Positions 1-6,178 of a DNA stretch of 9,014 nt are shown piece after piece (the stretch's first letter is position 1; each line of letters begins with the position of its first letter). The stretch lies in NCBI GenBank assembly GCA_007127015.1, contig SLAE01000039.1, positions 1-9,014 of the forward strand, read 5' to 3'. This DNA is from Desulfonatronospira sp. GTDB taxonomy: Bacteria > Desulfobacterota > Desulfovibrionia > Desulfovibrionales > Desulfonatronovibrionaceae. Below the pieces are notes generated by a model. It ran no database searches, was not told the DNA's origin, and worked only from the letters and a program-made list of their open reading frames with translations. The position numbers were made by a program, and so were the translations under genes.

Positions 1-2
1 AC

Positions 3-620
3 TTCCTGAAAATCCTTTTCATAATAGCTTGCGTTTTCTCTGGACCTTTCTCTTAAAGCTTCAATATCGCCAACGCCGGTATTGATAAGCATGAACTGTG
101 TGTAGTGCTTGATCTCTTCTCTGGAGCCCCACTCAGCCCAGGCCCGACCCAATCTGGGGATATATTCCTTCTCCAGGGTTCCCAGAGGATCTTTTCCTTC
201 TTCAATCCAGCCCCTGGTAAGATAATAGATCCCTGGATTATTCCGGCTTATCCGCCTGTATCTTTCCAGAGAGCCCAGGAAAAGAGCAATGCAGTCGTGA
301 GCCTTGGTCACGGCCAGCCCCTGTTTTGGGGCTTTTACGTTTACTATTCCGTTGGAGCAAAGTCCGTAGCCTAAAATTATTTTGGATGCATATTTTTCAG
401 CCTGGTCCACCTGTTCCTGAATCATTTCCGGGAGCAGGTGAGGCGAGCGGTGCATGTTCTGGGGCAGATATATTGTTTTGATCTCATCCTCATGTCCGCT
501 GCGCAAAAGTTCGAGTTCAGGCCTGAGAACCCCACAGGCGATGACCACCCGCGGGGACCTGGATTCGAGAACGATGTCTTCTCCTTGATCTTCTCCCTTG
601 AACATGCTTTTTCCAACCAT
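3..620 (-). CDS. DUF1638 domain protein, 3' end off the window
   Basis: This open frame starts with ATG at 620 and runs without a stop to the left edge; 206 codons are visible. I recognise it as DUF1638, a family of unknown function often found beside corrinoid methyltransferase genes. Family-like segments are IACGVL (27-32), LGYGLCSNG (83-91), AHDCIALFLGS (107-117) and YYLTRGW (132-138). Cys29, Cys88, His108, Asp109 and Cys110 could form a metal or cofactor site, which is inference. It starts 9 bases after the stop of the pterin-binding methyltransferase and in the same frame, so translational coupling is likely. A stop at 632-630 blocks any earlier start; ATG at 605 is an alternative, and neither start has a well-spaced ribosome binding site. 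There is no signal peptide or membrane segment, so it should be cytoplasmic. The family call is firm; the function is unknown. Confidence 0.85.
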   Translation of the reverse strand, partial: MVGKSMFKGEDQGEDIVLESRSPRVVIACGVLRPELELLRSGHEDEIKTIYLPQNMHRSPHLLPEMIQEQVDQAEKYASKIILGYGLCSNGIVNVKAPKQGLAVTKAHDCIALFLGSLERYRRISRNNPGIYYLTRGWIEEGKDPLGTLEKEYIPRLGRAWAEWGSREEIKHYTQFMLINTGVGDIEALRERSRENASYYEKDFQE

Positions 621-629
621 CCCTGTTTT

Positions 630-1430
630 TTAAATTTCCAGCTTATCTGCCCGGTAGGCCTCCAGAAAGTTCATGCAGTAATCATCTTTGCCCGCAAGGG
701 TTTCAGCAATGATGATATTGGCCATCATATTCGAATCCAGAGGATTGATTATGGCGGTATCCAGACCTTTAAGAACGCTCATGATCATGAAGGCTCTGTT
801 CAAAAGCGGCCTTTTGGGCAATCCAAAGGATATGTTGGACATGCCGCAGACAGTATGCACCCCTTTCAGCCTGGTCATGATCATTTCTATGGAGTCTAAG
901 AATTCAATTCCGTATGACTTGTTCGTAGAAATTGGCTGGACCAGAGGGTCCACATAAATGTCATCTGGATTTACGCCTTTTTGAACCAGAACATCGACCA
1001 GTTTTTCCGCGATAGAAAAACGGTCATCAGCGGTCTCCGGCATTCCCTCGTCACTCATGCACAAGGCGACAACCTTGCACTTATATTCAGCAATGATGGG
1101 GAGCAGGTTTTCAAACCGATCCTTTTCCAGTGAGATGGAATTGAGCATGGGAATGCCGCCCTTGTGTATCTTCAATGCCGATTCTACAACAACCGGGTCG
1201 GGGCTGTCTATACAGCACGGGACATCCACTTCCTCCTGAACCAGATTTATCAGCCACCGCATGTATTCCTCTTCCCTGCCTACAAATATGCCGGCGTTGA
1301 CGTCTATGTAATGCGCTCCATGCTCGCTTTGTTCCCTGGCCAGTTTTTTTATGGTATCTGCATCCTGAGTCTTGATGGCTTCACCAACGCTTTTTCTGCT
1401 GGCGTTTATCAGTTCGCCGATTATCTGCAT
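630..1430 (-). CDS. Methyltetrahydrofolate:corrinoid-type methyltransferase (pterin-binding, MtgA/AcsE-like)
   Basis: A 266-residue TIM-barrel protein of the pterin-binding family that includes AcsE (MeTr) and MtgA. In a demethylation cluster it would pass the methyl group from methyl-Co(III) corrinoid protein to tetrahydrofolate; the reaction is reversible. Visible motifs are IGELIN (3-8), DVNAG (43-47), CIDS (73-76), NSIS (97-100), YVDPL (159-163) and GMSNISFGLP (196-205). Asp75, Asn97, Asp161 and Asn199 match the known pterin-site residues of Moorella MeTr (Asp75, Asn96, Asp160, Asn199). An ATG at 1442 would add four residues, but GGAGGA at 1440-1435 sits four bases before the ATG at 1430, so I chose 1430; this also fits the family length of about 262. 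It lies between the corrinoid activator and the DUF1638 gene. A methyltransferase role is very likely; the exact corrinoid partner is unknown. Confidence 0.93.
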   Translation of the reverse strand: MQIIGELINASRKSVGEAIKTQDADTIKKLAREQSEHGAHYIDVNAGIFVGREEEYMRWLINLVQEEVDVPCCIDSPDPVVVESALKIHKGGIPMLNSISLEKDRFENLLPIIAEYKCKVVALCMSDEGMPETADDRFSIAEKLVDVLVQKGVNPDDIYVDPLVQPISTNKSYGIEFLDSIEMIMTRLKGVHTVCGMSNISFGLPKRPLLNRAFMIMSVLKGLDTAIINPLDSNMMANIIIAETLAGKDDYCMNFLEAYRADKLEI

Positions 1431-1434
1431 AAAA

Positions 1435-1440
1435 TCCTCC
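1435..1440 (-). promoter_or_regulatory. Ribosome binding site that sets the start of the pterin-binding methyltransferase
   Basis: The minus strand reads GGAGGA, then TTTT, then ATG at 1430. The other candidate ATG at 1442 overlaps this site and has no ribosome binding site of its own, so the site favours the shorter protein. Confidence 0.85.
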
Positions 1441-1483
1441 ATGTTGAAAATTACATAAGCTTATCAGGTGTTCAGTCGCCGAG

Positions 1484-1517
1484 TGTCAAGCAGCTGCTGT
1501 CAATTATCGGGTGTCAA
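1484..1517 (-). repeat. Three TTGACA boxes spaced exactly 14 bases apart
   Basis: On the minus strand TTGACA occurs at 1517-1512, 1503-1498 and 1489-1484, each pair separated by eight bases of unrelated sequence. The first lies in the last codons of the corrinoid activator, the second overlaps its TGA stop and the third is intergenic. The third is followed 17 bases later by TGATAA, a poor -10 match. Possible readings are an internal promoter for the two downstream genes, a direct-repeat operator, or chance. Confidence 0.5.
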
Positions 1518-3218
1518 TTCTGTTTCGCTTTCAGAGAACTCCATGCTTTCGGCGTACAGTTCCATAAATCTTGGAGACTGAGCCACTGATACATGTTCAA
1601 TGTCCTGAATGCAGGTCTCCAGAAAACGTCGATAAGAGATGTCCGTGAGCATCCAGACGCAGCCGCTGCGACAGGCATTACCGGCAAATTCCACCCGATC
1701 TTTTGTTCCTTTAGGGATAATGCCAATATTTTCAAGGTTTACAGGGTCCAGATAAAATCCGAACCCGCCGGCAATAATTATTGAATCCAGATCTTCAACC
1801 CTGCAGCCCGCTTCATCCATAAGCACGTCTATGGCCGCGCGAACAGCGCCTTTAGCCAGCTGAACCTGACGCACATCCCTTTGGGTAAAGGCTATGTCCC
1901 TGCCAAGCATAAAAGCAGTCTGTCCTTCAATTTCCCTGAGCCGTGAACGTACAGCCCCGGGAACTTCCCCGCAAGGCAGACTGCAGTACCGCCCTGTATG
2001 ATCAATAACTCCAAGGCGCAGCAAAATGGCCACCAGGTCGACAATGCCGCTTCCGCAAATGCCTCTGGGAGGAGCGTTCCCCACTGTGCTGAGCAATATA
2101 TTCTGTCCATTGGCGGATACTGACTCAATTGCCCCGAATGATGCGCGCATTCCACAGGACAAACCCATGCCTTCAAACGCGGGACCGGCCGCTGCTGAGC
2201 AAGCCAGCCGCCTGCCCAAAAAATTGAGCGCGATTTCTCCATTGGTGCCTACATCCACAAAAAGCACCGATTTGGTGTCATCGAAGAAATCGCTGTGAAT
2301 AAGCAGGCCCGCACTGATATCTGAGCCGATAAAGGCATGCACTACAGGGGCAATGTATACACGGCCGGCAGGATTGATTCTAATTCCGAACTGCTTCATG
2401 GGATAGCTGATGCCTGTTTTGATATCCACAGTAAACGGTATTTCACCCAAAGGTGCCGGATCGATTTCGGCCAGGATCTGAAGCATGGTAGTGTTGCCTC
2501 CGATAACCACATCCAGGATTTCCTGACGTTTGGATTCCGAGTCAACGCATACTTCATGGATCAGTTCATTTATGCCCTTACGTACCGCTTCAGCCCGCTC
2601 GTGAAGTCCTTCCTGTGTGGAGCCGTGCTGAATTCTGGTCATCACGTCGTGTCCGAATTTGATCTGCGGATTCAGTCTTGAAGCAGTAGCAAGGACTACT
2701 CCGGTTTTCAGGGAAACCAGAGTGACGACTATTGTTGTGGTGCCCAGGTCAATGGCCAGACCCTTCGGCTCATAATCGTCTTCCCAGATATTTAAAGCCT
2801 GTGTTTCAGGAAAATTATCATAAATAAACTCCGGGGTGGCCTGATCATCCAGAACTTTGACCGCGCTGACCAGCCTGTAGGTCGGAGCCAGTTCTCCTTC
2901 AAGAATGGTCTGCGACTCCCTGAAAAGTTTTGCGTCGCGGACGAAATTCATGGGCAGCTTAATGGTCAGATCCTGATCAGGAACGACCATACAAGTCAAA
3001 CGATATCCTTTTTCCAGATCGCTTTCTGAGACATGCTCATTAGGAGTGTAAGGAACACTTTCATGTTCTGTTACCCAGACTCCGCAGCTCCCGCAAAGAC
3101 CGTTTCCGTTGCATGGACTTTCAACATTAATGCCTCGGCGAAGCAGAAGATCCCGGAGGGTTTCTCCTTCACGGGCTTCTATGGTTATATCTATGGGCTG
3201 AACATTTATCCGGGGCAT
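1500..3218 (-). CDS. Reductive activator of corrinoid enzymes (2Fe-2S ferredoxin plus ASKHA ATPase, RACE/RamA-type)
   Basis: A 572-residue cytoplasmic protein that would use ATP and low-potential electrons to return oxidised Co(II) corrinoid to active Co(I). The N-terminus is a plant-type 2Fe-2S ferredoxin domain with Cys36, Cys42, Cys45 and Cys76 (CX5CX2CX30C). A linker of about 75 residues leads to an ASKHA ATPase domain with IDLGTTT (156-162), VIGGNTTM (237-244), FVDVGTNGEI (319-328), AAAGPAFEG (341-349), GICGSG (386-391) and IIAGGFG (481-487). It lacks the C-terminal 4Fe-4S clusters of archaeal RamA, which is normal for the bacterial group. ATG at 3218 follows the ACT gene stop by 15 bases, with only a weak purine-rich ribosome binding site. 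A pterin-binding methyltransferase lies downstream. The family call is firm; the client corrinoid protein is not in the window. Confidence 0.93.
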   Translation of the reverse strand: MPRINVQPIDITIEAREGETLRDLLLRRGINVESPCNGNGLCGSCGVWVTEHESVPYTPNEHVSESDLEKGYRLTCMVVPDQDLTIKLPMNFVRDAKLFRESQTILEGELAPTYRLVSAVKVLDDQATPEFIYDNFPETQALNIWEDDYEPKGLAIDLGTTTIVVTLVSLKTGVVLATASRLNPQIKFGHDVMTRIQHGSTQEGLHERAEAVRKGINELIHEVCVDSESKRQEILDVVIGGNTTMLQILAEIDPAPLGEIPFTVDIKTGISYPMKQFGIRINPAGRVYIAPVVHAFIGSDISAGLLIHSDFFDDTKSVLFVDVGTNGEIALNFLGRRLACSAAAGPAFEGMGLSCGMRASFGAIESVSANGQNILLSTVGNAPPRGICGSGIVDLVAILLRLGVIDHTGRYCSLPCGEVPGAVRSRLREIEGQTAFMLGRDIAFTQRDVRQVQLAKGAVRAAIDVLMDEAGCRVEDLDSIIIAGGFGFYLDPVNLENIGIIPKGTKDRVEFAGNACRSGCVWMLTDISYRRFLETCIQDIEHVSVAQSPRFMELYAESMEFSESETELTPDN

Positions 3219-3233
3219 GCTGTTTTTCTCTTT

Positions 3234-3782
3234 TCAATCCCTTTTTCGAGTCAAAGTTATGGTTTCCTGCAGATCTTCAGCCAGGTCTTCCAGATCCCTT
3301 CGCAGGGACTTGCCGTTGACTTTCTGGGGCACCTCTATGGCTATGCGCATGGTAAAAAACGGCTGCTGCAAATGCCTGGACCGGTCCACTTTGGTGCTCA
3401 GCTTGATTATGTTAATTCCCCTGCTGGCCAGCAGTTTGGATGTCCGGTAAACTAATCCGGCTTTATTTGTTCCCCTGACCTTTATTTCATAATGTGGTTC
3501 ACTTTCTCTTGCGCGGGACAGTTCAATTTCATCATGCTCCATTGGAAAAACATGCACCTGAAGATCATCTTTATGTTCAAGCAGTTGAAGATTGTCTTCC
3601 AGGCGTCTGTATTGTTCATGATCTTTCGCGACCACATGGATCATCAGGGTGAAGTGTATTCCCATCAGGGTCATGTAGGAATTTTCAATGTTACAGTCCG
3701 CTGTGTAGATTGCTTCAGTCACTTCAGCAACCACACCCGGTCTGTTGCTGCCCATGGCCGCAAGAATGTACTGGTGTTGCAT
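3234..3782 (-). CDS. GcvR-like protein with two ACT domains
   Basis: A 182-residue protein made of two ACT domains: roughly residues 4-80, with the ligand loop GSNRPGVV (11-18), and residues 97-175, with the loop GTNKAGLVY (104-112). The layout and length match the glycine cleavage repressor family (GcvR). GcvR has no DNA-binding domain and acts through a partner regulator, and none is seen here either. The likely role is sensing glycine or another amino acid and tuning methylamine or one-carbon metabolism; that is inference from the family and neighbours. It has no membrane segment. ATG at 3782 follows an AGAGAG-like weak ribosome binding site, and a TATAAT element lies 31 bases further upstream. 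It sits 15 bases ahead of the corrinoid activator, so the two are probably cotranscribed. Confidence 0.82.
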   Translation of the reverse strand: MQHQYILAAMGSNRPGVVAEVTEAIYTADCNIENSYMTLMGIHFTLMIHVVAKDHEQYRRLEDNLQLLEHKDDLQVHVFPMEHDEIELSRARESEPHYEIKVRGTNKAGLVYRTSKLLASRGINIIKLSTKVDRSRHLQQPFFTMRIAIEVPQKVNGKSLRRDLEDLAEDLQETITLTRKRD

Positions 3783-3812
3783 TATGCTCTCTGAGAATTT
3801 TTGATTTAAAAA

Positions 3813-3818
3813 ATTATA
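3813..3818 (-). promoter_or_regulatory. Probable -10 element (TATAAT) for the ACT, activator, methyltransferase and DUF1638 genes
   Basis: The minus strand has a perfect TATAAT, preceded by TTGCA, 30 bases before the ACT gene start. At 17-base spacing the -35 position reads AACTGA, which is poor. The promoter may therefore need an activator or depend on the extended -10 region. It lies in the 151-base gap after the HyuA-like gene and would make the four downstream genes a separate unit. Confidence 0.5.
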
Positions 3819-3830
3819 TGCAAAAAGATA

Positions 3831-3848
3831 TTTGATCAGTTTTTGATC
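3831..3848 (-). repeat. GATCAAA direct repeat over the -35 region of the ACT promoter
   Basis: Two copies of GATCAAA (minus strand) lie at 3848-3842 and 3837-3831, 11 bases apart and so on the same helix face. They span the place where the -35 element should be. A related TTTGATT (plus strand) occurs at 3800-3806, 31 bases away. They could bind a regulator, but the region is AT-rich and short repeats can arise by chance. Confidence 0.35.
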
Positions 3849-3887
3849 TTAGCTTAACGCTGATAATTTGTTTTTTACTGATTTTTT

Positions 3888-3928
3888 AATCCTTATCCAT
3901 AATCCTTGATCCTGAACCAATAATCCTT
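3888..3928 (-). repeat. Three AAGGATT boxes downstream of the HyuA-like gene
   Basis: On the minus strand AAGGATT occurs at 3928-3922, 3907-3901 and 3894-3888, with start spacings of 21 and 13 bases. The surrounding bases are also similar (AAGGATTAT twice, AAGGATTAA once). The set begins five bases after the HyuA-like stop and sits about 70 bases upstream of the ACT -10 element. This could be an operator or a decayed tandem repeat. Confidence 0.4.
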
Positions 3929-3933
3929 ATCTG

Positions 3934-5982
3934 TCATCCGAATTGCTCGGAAAGCTTGGGATTTCCAACAGCTCTGGCTTGGATCCGCTGCAGAGTACCT
4001 TCGATCTTCCTGTTCACTTTCACTCCGGGATTATCCGCTCCAGCCTCTTCAGCAGCAATACGTGCAGTCCTGCCGGCTTTTCTTTCAGCAAAAGCCATAG
4101 CTTCTTCGGCATCTTTAAATGCAGTTTTTTCCCCTTCGAACTGCACTATATAAGATCTGGATGAATCCGATTCCTTAAGATAAATAAGTGCTTCCTTGTC
4201 CACTATCACCGATCCTGCAACCGCGCCTACAGCATTGGCAACTTCAGGGTGATCGGGCAGCACAAATCCGGAATTAAGCTTTTCAGCCACCAGACGTACG
4301 AAAATTTGAGCCGGTGCACCGATTCCTATGACCGGAAACCGGCTGGAAAAATTTATGTTGATACAGGAGTCCTGTTTGAAAAAACCTTCTTCAAAAAACC
4401 AGTCAGCCCATTCTCCGTCAGGTTCTTCAGGCAGCTTGCCGGCATTGCCATGCCTGGCAAGAAAAATAAAAGTTTCCCTGGTCATTCTGAAGACAATATG
4501 CTCCATGATTCCGGCTGAAAATTCCCGAGGATCAAGATCATGAAGACTGCAGGCATGCTGAAGGGCTTTTCTGGCTGCTTCAGCACTGTCCAGGTCCAGC
4601 TCGCCCCTGGCATGTAAAATGTCGGTCGGGGTAAGCGTGGAAACCCCCACGATTCTTTTCAGGATCAGGTCTTGGGCATTGAGCTGTACCGGATGGTTAA
4701 GCTTCATTCTGTCCAGCAGTTCTGCAACGCTGACAGGCTCCTGAGCCAGAATATCCACAAGCGCCTTTTCCAGGGGATGAGCAGCGCAAGGCTCATCTTC
4801 ATTGACTTCCCTGGCCAGAAACCAGTATTCGATATCATTTCGGCTTTTTTCATTGCGGCGCTTTTTTTCAAGATTAAGAAGTTTCTCTTCCACCCGCGGA
4901 TGCATGGCTGCCAGTCTTGACAGCGGAACCACCCTGCTCGGGCCGACATGAAACTCCTTTTCGGAAATTATATCGATTCTGCTGTCGCACCCGATGCAGA
5001 CTGTGCGTATGCGGGCTGCCTGTACAGAGGTATCCATGTTTCCAACCCTTGCGCCTTCATCAGAGACAGTGATATTGCCATTTTCGATCAGAGCCATATC
5101 TGTTGTGGTGCCACCCACATCAATGACCAGGGCTCCATCACGTCCTGACAGAAAGCGTCCGCCTATGGCGCTGGCGGCAGGTCCGGAAAGTATGGTTTCT
5201 ACGGGTTTTTGCTCAGCCTCGGTATAAGGCATTAAAGATCCGTCTCCTTTAACGATCATCAATGGGGCCTTCAACCCCAGATCTTTTAAAGAAGATTTAA
5301 CCGCCTGAATAAATTCATGCATGACCGCAACAAGGGAGGCATTTAAAGATGCCGTGGTCGCACGCTTGATGGAATCAAGCGTAGTTGAGAGCTGGTGTCC
5401 GAGGACAACCGGCATGTCTGTTATTTCCCGCACCGCCCGCATTACTTTTTCTTCGTGATCCGGGTTCAAAGGGCTGAAGTAGCTGGAAATTGCCAGAGCT
5501 TCCAGATTTGCCGCGTTATCTTCCACCCAGGAAAGTATTTCTTCCAGGTCAGGCGGACACTGCTCTTCACCCTGGGCATTATGTCCTCCTTTGAAATAAG
5601 CGAAGCTGTCGGTGGCAAACCTGGCATCAAGATCGTAGCTCTCAATAAGTTCGCGGTCATACCCGATAAGGATCAGGCCTACCTGTTTGGTGTTGCCCTC
5701 GGCAATGAAGTTGGTCGCCAGAGTGCTTGAAATACCAACCAGCTTGACCTGTGAGGGGTTTTGAATGCTTAGCTTTTTGAGAACTTTTATGATGCCGGTG
5801 GTAAGATTTTCATAAGTTGTCAGTGTTTTTGCCGAAACCAGAATCTCCCTGGTCCGGTAGTCCATGAGCACACCGTCGGTATATGTGCCTCCGGTATCAA
5901 TGCCAACAACATAATCTCTTTCATTATCTGTTTTTATAATTTGATCCCACGGATTGCGGGTGCTCAGTTTGAGTGCAGTCAT
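3934..5982 (-). CDS. Hydantoinase/oxoprolinase A-like (HyuA) ASKHA-fold protein without a HyuB partner
   Basis: A 682-residue cytoplasmic protein of the hydantoinase/oxoprolinase A family. It has the N-terminal motif VVGIDTGGTYTDG (25-37), GDGSL (246-250), LSGPAAS (265-271), the second phosphate motif VIDVGGTTTDMAL (286-298), a helical segment at about 402-445 resembling a winged helix, TPTDILH (451-457), IGIGAPAQ (552-559) and PEVANAVGAVAG (579-590). Known HyuA proteins are ATP-using subunits that open hydantoin or 5-oxoproline rings together with HyuB; no HyuB is present here. It may open a cyclic amide precursor or serve as an ATPase accessory of the demethylation system; both are inference. 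ATG at 5982 is the only plausible start, because an in-frame TAA lies 12 bases before GTTAATACAAAT, yet there is no recognisable ribosome binding site. It is preceded by a 196-base gap and followed by 151 bases. Confidence 0.88.
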   Translation of the reverse strand: MTALKLSTRNPWDQIIKTDNERDYVVGIDTGGTYTDGVLMDYRTREILVSAKTLTTYENLTTGIIKVLKKLSIQNPSQVKLVGISSTLATNFIAEGNTKQVGLILIGYDRELIESYDLDARFATDSFAYFKGGHNAQGEEQCPPDLEEILSWVEDNAANLEALAISSYFSPLNPDHEEKVMRAVREITDMPVVLGHQLSTTLDSIKRATTASLNASLVAVMHEFIQAVKSSLKDLGLKAPLMIVKGDGSLMPYTEAEQKPVETILSGPAASAIGGRFLSGRDGALVIDVGGTTTDMALIENGNITVSDEGARVGNMDTSVQAARIRTVCIGCDSRIDIISEKEFHVGPSRVVPLSRLAAMHPRVEEKLLNLEKKRRNEKSRNDIEYWFLAREVNEDEPCAAHPLEKALVDILAQEPVSVAELLDRMKLNHPVQLNAQDLILKRIVGVSTLTPTDILHARGELDLDSAEAARKALQHACSLHDLDPREFSAGIMEHIVFRMTRETFIFLARHGNAGKLPEEPDGEWADWFFEEGFFKQDSCININFSSRFPVIGIGAPAQIFVRLVAEKLNSGFVLPDHPEVANAVGAVAGSVIVDKEALIYLKESDSSRSYIVQFEGEKTAFKDAEEAMAFAERKAGRTARIAAEEAGADNPGVKVNRKIEGTLQRIQARAVGNPKLSEQFG

Positions 5983-6073
5983 ATTTGTATTAACTTATAG
6001 ATAGTTGAAATTAATAAAAAAATTCATACTCAGTGATCAGAAACCAGGAACAGGTCGTTCGTCCGCGAATATG

Positions 6074-6114
6074 ATTTCTCATACATGCCTGAGAAGCTGA
6101 GAAATAAATCAGGC
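6074..6114. repeat. Two interlocking inverted repeats in the leader of the HyuA-like gene
   Basis: ATTTCTCA (6074-6081) pairs perfectly with TGAGAAAT (6098-6105). GCCTGA (6087-6092) pairs perfectly with TCAGGC (6109-6114). One arm of the second stem lies inside the loop of the first and the other lies outside it, so the RNA could form a pseudoknot or two alternative stems. CTGAGAA also occurs twice, at 6089 and 6097, giving the first arm two possible partners. No T-run follows on the minus strand. Confidence 0.45.
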
Positions 6115-6120
6115 TGTGAT

Positions 6121-6156
6121 ATATGCATATAACCGGTTCACGTCCTGTTGCCGGTT
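6121..6156. repeat. AACCGG/CCGGTT hairpin followed by an ATATGCATAT palindrome
   Basis: AACCGG (6131-6136) and CCGGTT (6151-6156) can form a 6-base-pair stem with a 14-base loop, starting 22 bases after the stop of the complete MttB gene. A perfect 10-base palindrome ATATGCATAT (6121-6130) follows at once on the minus strand. There is no U-tract, so it is not a convincing intrinsic terminator; it could be a processing or stabilising element. Confidence 0.4.
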
Positions 6157-6178
6157 TCTGTCGCTGCATTACCAGGGA

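Noticed and set aside
422..616. 64-codon minus-strand open frame starting at 616
   Set aside because: It is a different frame of the DUF1638 gene, whose own frame from 620 shows family motifs and stays open to the window edge.
438..899. 153-codon plus-strand open frame
   Set aside because: It lies antisense to DUF1638 and the pterin-binding methyltransferase, both of which have clear family motifs.
1455..1498. 10-base palindromes ATAAGCTTAT (1455-1464) and AGCAGCTGCT (1489-1498)
   Set aside because: Both are real, but they are short, unlike each other and give no loop, so I do not assign a function.
1164..1589. 141-codon plus-strand open frame across the activator/methyltransferase junction
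   Set aside because: It overlaps two well-supported minus-strand genes and has no recognisable domain.
6016..6022. T7 run on the minus strand as an intrinsic terminator after the MttB gene
   Set aside because: No stable GC-rich hairpin directly precedes it; the nearest sequence (TGATCA) gives only a tiny symmetry.
6115..6142. CRP-like site (TGTGA at 6115-6119)
   Set aside because: The matching TCACA half-site is missing at the required spacing.
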